A program made the position numbers and the translations under genes. The notes beneath the pieces were generated by a model. That model was not told the DNA's origin. It saw only the letters and a program-made list of their open reading frames with translations, and did not search any database. From Acorus gramineus (taxonomy: Eukaryota; Streptophyta; Magnoliopsida; Acorales; Acoraceae): 64,000 nucleotides of DNA. The DNA lies in contig CM060855.1 in NCBI GenBank assembly GCA_030737835.1, positions 10,778,328-10,842,327 of the forward strand. Reading direction: 5' to 3'. Below, piece by piece: positions 1 to 11,900 of the stretch; the stretch's first letter is position 1; every line of letters starts with the position of its first letter.

Positions 1-182
1 TCTGCCGCCTCCGGCCGCCCTGCCGCCGCCTCCGGCGCCACCTTGAGACCTCAAAACCACCAAATCGGTCATAACTTCCTCTCCGGAAGTCCGATTAAGG
101 TGATCCAGGAGTCCATTTTGCTCGATTTTTCGTTCTCTATGCATCTGTGTGATTCTTTTCTTCATCCGAGATCTCTACGATC

Positions 183-866
183 CTCCCTCTACGCATGTCT
201 TCTTCTATGTGCGCTCTTTCTCTTTTTCGCAGATTTGCACACCTCCGCGCATCTCCTTGCGGCATCGACCGCTCTCGCGCTCTTCGTGCAATCTCGCTAC
301 TTCTCTTGCTCCCTCTACGCATGTCTTCTTCTATGTGTGCTCTTTCTCTTTTTCGCAGATTTGCACACCTCCGCGCATCTCCTTGCGGCATCGACCGCTC
401 TCGCGCTCTTCGTGCAATCTCGCTACTTCTCTTACTCCCTCTACGCATGTCTTCTTCTATGTGCGCTCTTTCTCTTTTTCGCAGATTTGCACACCTCCGC
501 GCATCTCCTTGCGGCATCGACCGCTCTCGCGCTCTTCGTGCAATCTCGCTACTTCTCTTGCTCCCTCTACGCATGTCTTCTTCTATGTGCGCTCTTTCTC
601 TTTTTCGCAGATTTGCACACCTCCGCGCATCTCCTTGCGGCATCGACCGCTCTCGCGCTCTTCGTGCAATCTCGCTACTTCTCTTGCTCCCTCTACGCAT
701 GTCTTCTTCTATGTGCGCTCTTTCTCTTTTTCACAGATTTGCACACCTCCGCGCATCTCCTTGCGGCATCGACCGCTCTCGCGCTCTTCGTGCAATCTCG
801 CTACTTCTCTTGCTCCCTCTACACATGTCTTCTTCTATGTGCGCTCTTTCTCTTTTCGCAGCATTG
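183..866 (+). repeat. 126-bp tandem array inside the retrotransposon (five full copies plus part of a sixth)
   Basis: The marker string CTACGCATGTCTTC recurs with its ACGC at 191, 317, 443, 569 and 695, and as CTACACATG at 821: a period of exactly 126 bp. Copies differ by only one or a few bases, so the array is young or homogenised. Because 126 is divisible by three, several frames stay open on both strands, producing long spurious open frames with 42-residue repeats. Each copy contains a pyrimidine-rich run ending in TTTTTCGCAG, which resembles a splice acceptor. Confidence 0.92.
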
Positions 867-1005
867 CGGCCACCACACGCGCCTCTGCAGAGCCCTTACC
901 GTGCCTTTGTTGCACCCCTGCCGCGCCTGCACGTGCTGTCCCTCTGCCACCTTCTCATTCTTGTGCAAACTCTAAGGGTTCTACCTTTCAGAGTTTGGGA
1001 GGGGG

Positions 1006-1197
1006 TGTTAAAGAATCATTATTAGGATAATATTATATCTTTATTATCATTATTGTGATATTATTAGTTATTATTAGTTTCCTAGATTTCCTAGATTCCT
1101 TATCTTGTATTTTAAGATTTCCTCTATGTATCTATAAATAGAGCCCTTTGGCTCCTCTAATACAATAACAATAATTCCCTTTTTCTTTATTCTAACA
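1006..1197 (+). repeat. 3' LTR, 192 bp
   Basis: Starts TGTTAAAGAATC and ends TTCTAACA, so the terminal 5-bp TGTTA/TAACA inverted repeat is intact. A TATA-like box (CTATAAATA, 1132-1140) sits about 60 bp before the end, as in a plant retrotransposon promoter. The target duplication cannot be checked because the 5' LTR is not in the window; the bases right after the LTR are TATCC. Confidence 0.75.
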
Positions 1198-2901
1198 TAT
1201 CCATTTATAGATCTTTTCACCAATGTTTTTTATAGGAGAAATATTACTCAGAGATGAGATTATGTATTCACCGAAATCCGGATCTGAATCTTACAATCTG
1301 AAAAAAAAAAATTCCTCATCAGAATAAAACACATACCATAGATTCCCAGTTGGCATATAACAACCCAAAGATAATTTTATTTTTGAGCAAGTCATAGCAC
1401 CTGAGATTTATTACTAAAAAAACTGCACCATCAACGGATGACCCAACCAAGTAGAGAACTGAATGTTGTGCATTCATGTCCATCAGCTGTTTTGGTATTT
1501 TTTTGTTGTAATTAATAGAATGCCAATCTCCAATGTCCTTTCTTCCACTTAAAGTAGGCACATTTCAGTCACACCATAAAGCACATATTGGAATTCTCAC
1601 CATATATATATATATATATAATTCTAACCGAGTCAATATCTTTTAATTAAGCACTTGTACAGTTTGCATGTGTACCAAGAGCCAGGGACGTTATCAAAAG
1701 CGCCTTGTAAATCAAAAGACTCATACAAGCATTAAAAGGAAAAAGAGAAAAGGCATTGGTGAAAGAAAATAAAATTGAACAATCTGACATTCCCATTATT
1801 CTTTAAAATTGAATTCAAAAAATAAAAAACACACCTACTTTGTTAGATATAATCAGATGTTTATATTAAGTTCAATTACCGAGTTATAAAAAAACAAGAA
1901 GCTGATTATAATTGTTCCGTAAATCTGGTGTAACATTTTCTTATGACAAATGTCAACCAGATTTTTCAATTTCCTCTTTTAATAAATCTTTCTATATTAT
2001 TGTAAAATATTTCAATAAGTCAATAACAGTCAGAAGTCTCCTTTATTTAAGATATATGAGAGCCTTCCCATAAATCCCAAGTGAGTGGTGGGCATCTTGT
2101 GCATGAAAACCCATCACTGGAGTTGTATTTTCATAAATGCCCATAAACAATACTGAACTTCATGCCCTCCCCTACTCCATGCTATAATTTTCTGTCATTT
2201 GTTCAAACAAATCCATGGAGAAGTATCTGGTGATTAGTGTCGTTCCAAAATACGATCAAGGCAACCCTTCAATGGAAAATTTTCAGGTGATGTTGTCTTT
2301 CCATAAGATGCCCAAGATGGAACTCATCTATGCCAACCTTGGTAACAAGTATTTAGATTGGAGTAATAATAGATGCAATATATTAAGAAACATCATATCA
2401 AACACTTTTCCTTTCAGGCAAACTCAGACAAAATTTAACTGGTCCAATTTGAGTGGTGATTACAATTTCATCAGGCATCACCAAAAAATTCAAATCAATG
2501 CGAATCTCACTTAGTGCTTTCTACAGGAGCTGCCTGCCTGACCAAAAAAATGTATGGCTCTTAATCATTGACATAGTACAAAAACTATACTTGTTACAGA
2601 AATCTTATTGTGTAACATAACTAAAAATATATATATATAAGTCATAACTAAAAAGATTACATGCATAATGATAGCCTTCTGTGCTTGAAACTTGTTTTAT
2701 TTTAATAACTCTATGAAAAGTGTCAATCAAATTGTATGCATCATATATCTGAAATACTAAATTTGGAGAGTAGGTTATATGCGAGGAAATAATAATAGGT
2801 TTGTATGCAATCATTACTTCCCATCATCACTTAAGAACTTGAGCATCCATGAAAAACATTAAATAGCATAACTGAACACAAAGTGAATGGTTTTAATGCA
2901 C
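1198..2901. other. AT-rich stretch without a recognisable gene (intron of the CNGC gene, or beyond a truncation)
   Basis: No CNGC exon was found here on the minus strand, although the next expected one would encode the linker into the cyclic-nucleotide-binding domain. It is therefore read as intron whose next exon lies left of the window. It holds a TA dinucleotide run near 1602-1620 and short open frames with no recognisable content. Confidence 0.5.
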
Positions 2902-5900
2902 CTCTTCAAGCTGTCTGGCAAACGTCGATGGCTCATCCATTGTTCAACATCACGACGACGCAACTGCATTTCTAGTCTCCTTCAGATCCAAATAGTCCAA
3001 GAGAATAGCATGCATAAGAAGTCATGATAATAACACAGTTCAAAATAGGAGATGAGTTCCCAAGCTATAACAGGAATTGATGTCACAGAGAATTAAAAAA
3101 TATATGCAGGAGATTTAAATACACTAGTTATACAAAAACATGATACATACTATATAAACAGTTCATAGTAATGTTGTGGTTCTACCTTCCAACGGTTGCA
3201 ACATAATCAACCATAATGATATGAAGAAATATGAATTGTATTCATGTGTGCAGCTATGTGTTTAAATTCTTCATTATCACATAATGATATAAAATATCAT
3301 TATTTCTTATGTATGTATATATATTTAAAAGGTCAACAAGCTAGTTCATTAATGAAATCGGGAAACATTGTTGAACCATGTAATCCACTCACATCACCAC
3401 CCTGACATTTACAGTAGTAATGGTAACCACTGTCCATGTCAGAAAGTTCACATAACACACTCCTCAATTAACAACCTACCGTTTACAAACTCCACCCATT
3501 ATGCATTGTCAATGTATTGTCCCCAATCTATAATAAACCTTTCGGTTGCCTTTCGTCCACTGTCGCAGCTACTCCCTTGCAAATCATTTGATTCCTTGCT
3601 AACCAAATCTCCCAAACGCTCGCCGGAACCAAGGAGTAGATATCTTTACCTTTTTGTTCCTGTTCCCTCTTGGTTTAATCGCTCTGGCTCTCCACAACTG
3701 CTCAAAATTGTCTGGATCACCGTTAAATCTCCTGAGCATGTCCATACTGCCCTAGCCACCAGACATTTGCAGAAAAGATGCCCCACTGTCTCAGGCTCCG
3801 TGTTGCACATAATGCACACCATGGATTCACCATGATCTAACTGTTCAGTTGTATGCCCATAAATTTTGGATGTCCACTCAGCGACAATGACTGAATATAC
3901 AGTTAGTAAATATAACAAATTTAATGTTTTCGTTTTCCTTTTTCCAAGATACACCACCAGTAAAAAATTTAATTAAACAACAGTGATAAACTCCAACATG
4001 GTTAGGACATTGAGGCCTCTTTTAAAAAATAACATTAAGGTGACATTGAGGCCCACCAGGTATAATTAAAAACAAAAGAACAGGAAAATAAGGCATCTCC
4101 TAAAACACAAATATACAAGATCAGATGATATTAAAATAGGCCATATACAAACTTCAATGCTCTATGCAACAACAAAAATTCCCCCCCTCTCCAAATCTAC
4201 AGTTTTAGATAAGGATGGTTGTCAGTTGTCCCAATATTTCAAGAAGCCACGATTTCAAACCATGTGTTCCAATATAAAATGTTTGCTGAATTATTCTCTC
4301 ATTTCTTGAAAGCCAAATAGAACAGCACATGGCATGGGAAATAAGATAACTAAAACTTCCCACGTGTGAGGCTTGGACCATGGGTTCGAGTCCCTGCACT
4401 TACCTAACAAACAACAAAACAAAAAATTCCACCTGCATCTATCTCCCATTTTATTTAACCCATTGAACCCCTCTAACATTTGGCTAGCATCCAAGAGGAG
4501 AAATTCCTTTCCCAAACAACCCCAAGTGTTCTCAAAATCTCCTTGCTGAATTTACAATTGAAGAACAAGTCATTTAAGGTTCTTCTCCTGACTTATGCAT
4601 TTGGCATTGAATGTTTCCAACTTTCCATCATGCACTCATTCTTATTCTTATTTCCTTTATTCAAACATGGCAACCCCATGAAAGATCAACCGTCAAGTGA
4701 AATTTGACATCTCAAATCTATTTGTATCTTTGATAGGTTCCCTTTGGAATCTGTAGGGGCATAAACTGGTGCTGTCCTGTGTGTCAAAGTCGAACAACTT
4801 TCATGCCAAACCAAGTCACACAATATGGTGATGATCCATTCAGGGAGAACCATGGGCACGAGAAAATCGACACACACAAATACCACACCAACAACGATCT
4901 ACCTAAAATTGATGAGAAACAGGATGACTTTTTCACATCTGAAGAGTTGTTGCATGTCATACTTGTTTTCATGTTCGAGATCTGGTTGGCTAGTGATTTT
5001 GACAAGAGTCATAACCACCACCAGACCATGTCCAAGGAATCCATGCCGTCAGACAACGACCGCCAAAGAAGTCAATCTGCAATATCACGAAGAAATGCTA
5101 TGAAGGTGCTTACATTAATGCAAACGAACCCTATATTCATGTCTATGCGAAGGCGAGTTCCTCATGGATGGCGAGTTCCAAGTGCATCCATGATCAACCT
5201 GATGTGAGACAAGTTTGGTTTCTTTGAAGATTGGTGTGGCAGCAATAACTCAACAATGCTCCACGAGGGATTTTTAACCGAGTTTGTAAGCTCAGACTAC
5301 GCAAACATCCCTTACTTCCTCAACTTTCAGCCCAACGACCTATATGAAGGCGTACATTGACGGACACCACCAACACATTGACACGCCTTGATCATGAAGG
5401 GTGAAACCGACATGGAATGTGAAGTCAAACAGAATTATCTGTTCATCAGGGTTAAATCCAGCGTAGGCATGGGAATGGGAAACTCCAAATAAAGTAAGTC
5501 AACTTCAAAATGCATGCCCAGTCTACACACCAAAAAAATCAGGCTTACATCTTTAAAGCGCATCTTCGAATGCAAGATATGCTCAGATATAGACACAAAT
5601 TATTCTCCACTGCTACCCATTGTGAGACTAAATCATGGCAAGGGCACTCATATCACCCAAACCACACAGACCCATCAGGCTTTTGGCTCGCCCAATCCAC
5701 CACCCCCTCAATGGGGCACACGTTCCCATGAGGAGTCATACCAACCCATCGCATAAGGAACAAGCTTTTATATCAAATGTAACACCCAAAGTTTACATGC
5801 AAATATATTATCTGCTTTGCCCATCTGGAACTCCAAGTCCTTGTGTCCAACGAAACACTTCTCCCTGTCATGGTTTGTCTTGAGTCAATCATATACAAAT

Positions 5901-8900
5901 ATGGTCTTCTCTGTGGTCTCCTGAACAAACTCAGATCCTCTCACCAACCTCCACTCAACAAATGGGAGATACTGAACTTCCCATCATAGCACCGTAGGGA
6001 GCCATCTGGATGTTGCTTTGATAATTGTCATATAAGCCAGTTTCTTTGTATATTTGGCACTTTTGCCCCCAACATACATGAAATTACCCCGTACCTCAGT
6101 CAACCAAATTTTGATAGGTAATTCCAAGTTAAAAGGGAAACTTGCACCCCAACCCAGAATTTTGTCAATGGGAATAAAGATGCTTTAAACTTATCTATTC
6201 ATCTTTGAGGTTATTCATCAACCTAGTGATGTGGCTGGAAATGCTACCTCAATACGGGATTCACTTAGATCAGGATCCAAATTTGACACTCAAACAAAAA
6301 GGCAACAAAAGATTTTTAAAAGACGAAAGTAGAAGAGTTGCAAACAAATGTAGGATTGCGAAAATGTCTTGCACCTATAGACAAAGTGAGAGCCCTGCTT
6401 TAGTTTGGTTGAGTTCAGGATGAAAGTAAGAGAACATAAAACCAACAAATTATAGGCCTAAGAAAGAAGGAAAGACACAAAACAGAGATTTTGTGCGAAG
6501 TATTTAAGCTTAAATTCCATAAGGATCAAAGGATTAGTTTCCTGAGAAGATCTAGTAATATATTAAATACCCAAACAACTAAAAAATTTGGGTGAACAAA
6601 TAATATATGCATGCATGCCTAAAAGAGCATATTTAATGCATATGTTCTAATCTAGCCCCTTTTTCTGCATTAGTGCAGCACGAACACGACGACACTACAA
6701 TCTTGAAAAAACTAGGATGCAAACACCTTTTCATGACATGGCATTAAATAAATTAAACACACAGAGATATCCATACAAAAAATGAGAAATAATACACCAC
6801 AAAACATATGGTAATGTACGTAGTATTGTATGAACTATCAAATCCATTATTAAGCATTATATAACTACGTGATCAACTCTTATCACAAACAGACAAAAAA
6901 AATTATGATGTAAATACAACAAACTAAAAAACTTTACAAAATCATGTAGCATGTCCTACTATATTCACCATGTAATCACAATGTATCTGTAATTCAAAAA
7001 AATGATAATAATAATTTTGGGCATGCCTGACACATCCAACACATATCAGGTTGCATCCCGAGTTGGACATGCGTCAGACAAAGGTTGCTCATCAAGAAGT
7101 GTTTGGGCTTCCTAGGTTCACATCTCATTCATCGAATATATAAGCTTTCATATTCAGAATTAAGAATGACATAGATTGAAAATAGAAAACAAGAAAAGGT
7201 CAATGATGATAGAATTACAAAAACCATGCCCTTGTAATAAAAATTAATATGCAACATGTTACCTCCTCCCAAGGGCCTGAAGGAAGTTCTGCATATTTCC
7301 AATCAGCAAGGCAAAAAGCAGCAGTCCAAGCCCAACAATTGCCATTGTGAATAGAACTTCCCACACAAAATAACTTGGAACCAGGTTCCCAGCTAGTGTA
7401 CTAATTTGCTAGTTGCATAACAAATCAACAATACATCATAAGTGTCAGAGCATCACTTATACTAAGTCCATGCAACATGCTTGATTGAAATCAATTTTTA
7501 AAAATGAATATGAAGGACTGATTTTCGGAAGAACAGATTTGATGAAGTCTACATTCAAGATTCCTGGTGGTTTAATGAACAATACTAATGGCATATAGAA
7601 CAGTTTATGGATTGATTAGATTTGCACATATGAATCACATACTTGTAATGGCATGCAAATCTATGAATACAAAATATTTGACAAGCAATAAAAGATTTTT
7701 CCCAATTTTGGCCAATAATACTCCCCCATAAAGTCCTATGGATCTTGACACAATCCCGGAGTTGGGTGTTTTTTCACAAAGCCAAAAATAATAATCAATT
7801 TTAACCCAGTTATGGAATGCTTTCATAATGTAAAACATACACTTCATTATTCAATAAATTTGGTGGATCCCTGTCAACTTATCATCTTGTTCCAGAGAGA
7901 ACATTCTCTTCTAGGTAATGCACTATGAAGTGCAGACTGGGACTGGTTGGAGATTCTGCAGGTCTTGTTAAGTAGAACTGTAGTCTAAACAGGTTTGTCT
8001 GGATTTACAAGCAATCAAGCTCACCTGCTCTCATTTCTCCTTACAAAAAGGTTGATTGGCACATGGATTTATTAAAATATTCGGTAATACATTTGATTTC
8101 TAAATAATGTTCCCTCAATTGGTATTTCCTCGTACTCAGGTTGGAAAAAGACATACTTCTTTACCTCTTTATTACGCACCATAGACATGCAACTTGAGAT
8201 CTAATTCATATAAAATGTTAGGGAGCATTTTGACTTAAGCAGTGGCGCAAATTATTATGTGTCTGTAGATAAGTTTATTACTTACTCCACAATGTCTATA
8301 TCTTGCACAGTCAATTTATATGTTTTGATAGGTTGCTCCACATATATATAATTCGAAGTTATAATAAATACACAGCTGTTCACTACTTCTCTCTTAGTAA
8401 ATGCCTTAGGTTTTAACAAGGGTGAAATTGCTTAATTGCAGATCATCCATTTTCAATGCTTAATGCTCTCAGGTCCCCATTGGCCTGACTGACCCAAAAA
8501 AAGGAACTGTGAAGAGGAAAAATAGTCAAATTTTCAAAACAGCTGCCTTTAGAATGTTTACAGCTCTACTATCCCTCAAATGGATCGATGCTCGTAATGC
8601 ATTGTCCTAGTAAACATACACCCTCCAGTATCATTTTTTATATCTTGCACGAAGAGCAATAGCATAATACATATTTTGTCCAACCGACTCCCTCGAGGTC
8701 TTTGTTTAAATTATATATAGTTTGCATCCCTACTCCAACGTCGAACTGACAAACTCTCAGCTAAATCAATTGTAAGTCTTCTCCTTGAATATGGTGTGAA
8801 ATAAATAGTTCTTTTATTACCACATCTTTATGTTTTCCATTTGATTACCTTTCTTGATGTTAACTACACATCATCCTACACCATCTGCTTGACTTCTGAG

Positions 8901-11900
8901 GTGTATTAACACCTAATAAGTGACAACCTAGCATTGTTCTATTAAAAAATATTAGCATCATCATGCCAAGCATAATGCCAAAAATTATAATTGAACCTGA
9001 GAAGGCCAGTGTTTAGCTCCTGTATGTTCGCATCATTAGTCCATGTTTATATATTGATCATGCCTTTCATCCCCAACCTCTGTCCTGTATCACCTAGCAC
9101 ACTCGGTTTTTTGTGGTAAGTAGTAACAAGTGTTCAAATTTTTTGTTATATATAAAATTAACTCTAGACCTTGAGCTTTAAGCTTGCTCTGATGCCAGCA
9201 GTTTAGCTGGTGAGTCACATATAGTTGATTACCATAGATTACCAATGTCTCAAGTTTTTTTCTTGTCTGTGGCCATGCAAACTAGAATCACCAGCTATAA
9301 TTCAATGCATGTCTGACTTCACTGGGCGCCTTAAAAATCACATAATTAAATGCTGGTGTACGAATATGTAAACAGATGATACGGTTGCATAAGGATAGCA
9401 CAATTTATAACAAATGGAGTCACAACACAAACAACACTTTTAACTGCAAGGGAATTTAATGTTCAATTTGACATAGGAATTAAAAGGAAATACCTGGAAG
9501 CCCCAGAACAAAGAATATATATATCTCTTCACAACATTTTGTTCAGTTGAAAGGAGGACAACTTGCTGGTAGATACCATATTGAAAAAAATTACTGGCAA
9601 TATTAAAACAATTTGTAGAATTTTGTTCAGCTTGCCATAACATCAGAGATGAAAGAGGTTCTTTTTTATCACCCCGGCCACAATCTATGAGTCCTTTGCA
9701 ATCAGATAAATTAGATAGAGCGCATGCATTTCGTAAACACTGATTCACCCTCTGTAATAAAAAAAAATTACGCAAGATTGAGTGAAAAATAACTTCTTTC
9801 AATCATAAACATATGACTTCACAATAAAAATGCTGAGGAAAAAAAATCAAGTTTTTATGTAAAAGAAAAGAATGTTTGCGATAATACCAAGGTACCACTA
9901 TGTCCTTCTAACCAAGTGTGAAAACGTAAAACGAACAAAGGAACTTGACTGGTGGCTGGAAATAAATTTCAAAACATATGACAACTAAATATAAATAAAT
10001 AAATATCCAGCACCATTAAAACAAAAGACCTGCAACACCAAAAGATGCTTCTGATTGGTGGACTGCATCAATTGTTGAATAAATATTGTAGATCATGTAG
10101 TGACAAAACATTAACATTTTCAATTAAATAATCATCAAGAACAAATAAACATTATAAACCTTGTGTCTGACAACATGAATAGAGAGTGAATTAATAACTG
10201 GCCAAATGTTTCATGAACAGAATCAATATTAATTGTTATGCTTGTGTCATTTGGAGCCATTTCGGTTAAGCCTTGGTCACATCTGGGTCATTCAGGGCCT
10301 TTTCTTTTTTTCGATCGGAGTCGTTAAAATTTTGGCTTTTAGCTACCTGCGGGAGTTAGAGCACTCTGATGGGAAATCTAACTGCATATTATGGGTCCTG
10401 GTACCGTTTAGTACTACCCATAAAAATTTCATCGAATTCCGGTAACGTTTTGAAAAATATGCAGTTCCGAATCGCATCCGGGTTTGGCCGTTACTGGGTT
10501 TCGGTGGGCGAGATATTTTCGAGTGTGTGGTGCTTCTCCGCACGCTTCCCAATAAAGCAAAAATAAGTGGTTGAGTGAGGGTGAGCCTAACCCTAACCTC
10601 ACCCCCCCTTATGGTCACCCCAAAACACTATTTGAGCATGGAAATGACCATTTTGCCCTCTCTCTCTCTCCCCCTCTCTCCCAACTCGTGGATCTCATCT
10701 TCTCTCCCTCTCTTGGTCTCTTTTTTTTCTCTCTTTGTGTGTGGAGAAGGAGGAGGAAGAATCCATTGAAGGTGAAGGTGAAGAAGGAAACAAGAGGTGA
10801 GTTTTGTGTATGTGTTGTTGTTGTTGTGGTTTCTCCTCTCTCAAGCCCCCTCTCATGTCTTCCCCCCCCCCCTTTGATTTGCAGCCAAAGGAGGTTGAGG
10901 AGGGCTGTGGAGGTGGTGGTAGTGGTGGTGGTGGTTGAGGTGGTCGTGGGTGCATCGAGGGCCCCCGAATCTCCCCCTTTCATTCCCCCTCCCTAGGTGA
11001 GCTCTTCCCCTTCTTTTCTTGGTTTTCAGGGCTTAGGGGGGTTGTTGGGAAGTCATGCATGCTAGGTAGATGGGTTAGGGTGTGTGTGAGGTGTTGGGGA
11101 GGGGTTAAAAAGGGGTTAAGAATGGCTGGGCGCGCGCAGGGGTCTGTCCGCGCGCGGACGCTGGCAGCGAGCGGGGTGCGCGCAGGGCGTGCGCGCGAGT
11201 GCGCGCGGGGCAGGTTGTCTGGGCGGGTCTGGGCGCGCGGCTGGGTGCCAGTGCGCGCGCGCGCGTGCGTGCGCGTGCTGGGGCATGCGCGGGGCTGCCC
11301 AGGGTCTCGGGTAGGTGCTGGGGCACTTGGGCATGCGTGCGTACGCACGTGCTCGCATGCGTGCGAGCCCGTATGTGTGCATGTCTAAGTCTTTAGTAAT
11401 TCTAGTGATTTCTAAGTGTTAAATTGTGATGTTACTCACCAAATTTGATGCCCTTACCTTGCAGATCTCGTCGGATGGGATGCGCGAGGTCCCGGGTTGC
11501 GGTGAGTGGTTCGATCCAATCCCCCCCCCTCGGGATGCGCTCAACGCGCGTAGTCGCGCGTCGCGCATCGATGGGGCCCCCTAGCTATACTACTTGTGTA
11601 GATAAGTAGTATGGCCATGCTTAAGCTATAATATGTAGATATCTTGCATGCTAGGCTTATATACCTGTATTGTATTCATGTATGAATGATTGTGTTGCAT
11701 GAGCCCCTCTAGTATGGGCATGTATTTTTGGTAATGTGTATGGATTTATAGAATATGGCATGCCTTAGGTAGTATTGTAATACTACTCCCACCATATTAA
11801 TTGGAATATCCAATATGACTAAGTCTGAGTTAATAACGGGCACTTGCCTAATATTCCCTTGCGATAAGACTCGAGGGCGTGGTGTAGTTGTTGCGCCCAT

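Larger units (their letters stand above)
1..1197 (+). mobile_element. 3' part of a Copia-type LTR retrotransposon (left end outside window)
   Basis: The 3' LTR (1006-1197) is preceded by a purine-rich tract at about 994-1005 (TTTGGGAGGGGG), as expected for the plus-strand primer of an element in plus orientation. The internal part in the window (1-1005) shows no gag, protease, integrase or reverse transcriptase; it is dominated by a 126-bp tandem array. The rest of the element, including its 5' LTR, lies left of the window, so whether it is autonomous cannot be judged. The short LTR and TGTTA...TAACA ends fit Copia or a non-autonomous relative; the superfamily call is inferred from LTR character only. 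Confidence 0.7.

Noticed and set aside
183-866. Regular repeats that might suggest a CRISPR-like array
   Set aside because: Repeats are contiguous with no unique spacers, in a plant retrotransposon.
43-1030. Long open frames on both strands with 42-residue repeats
   Set aside because: They arise from a 126-bp tandem array (a multiple of three) inside a retrotransposon; several frames are open at once and none resembles a protein family.
4779-5207. 142-residue plus-strand open frame
   Set aside because: Overlaps LINE endonuclease-like sequence on the other strand and shows no family resemblance of its own.
10571-11390. Pro/Arg/Ala-rich open frames on both strands
   Set aside because: Composition effect of the CT-rich and GCGC-rich parts of the solo LTR; no starts, splice sites or family features.
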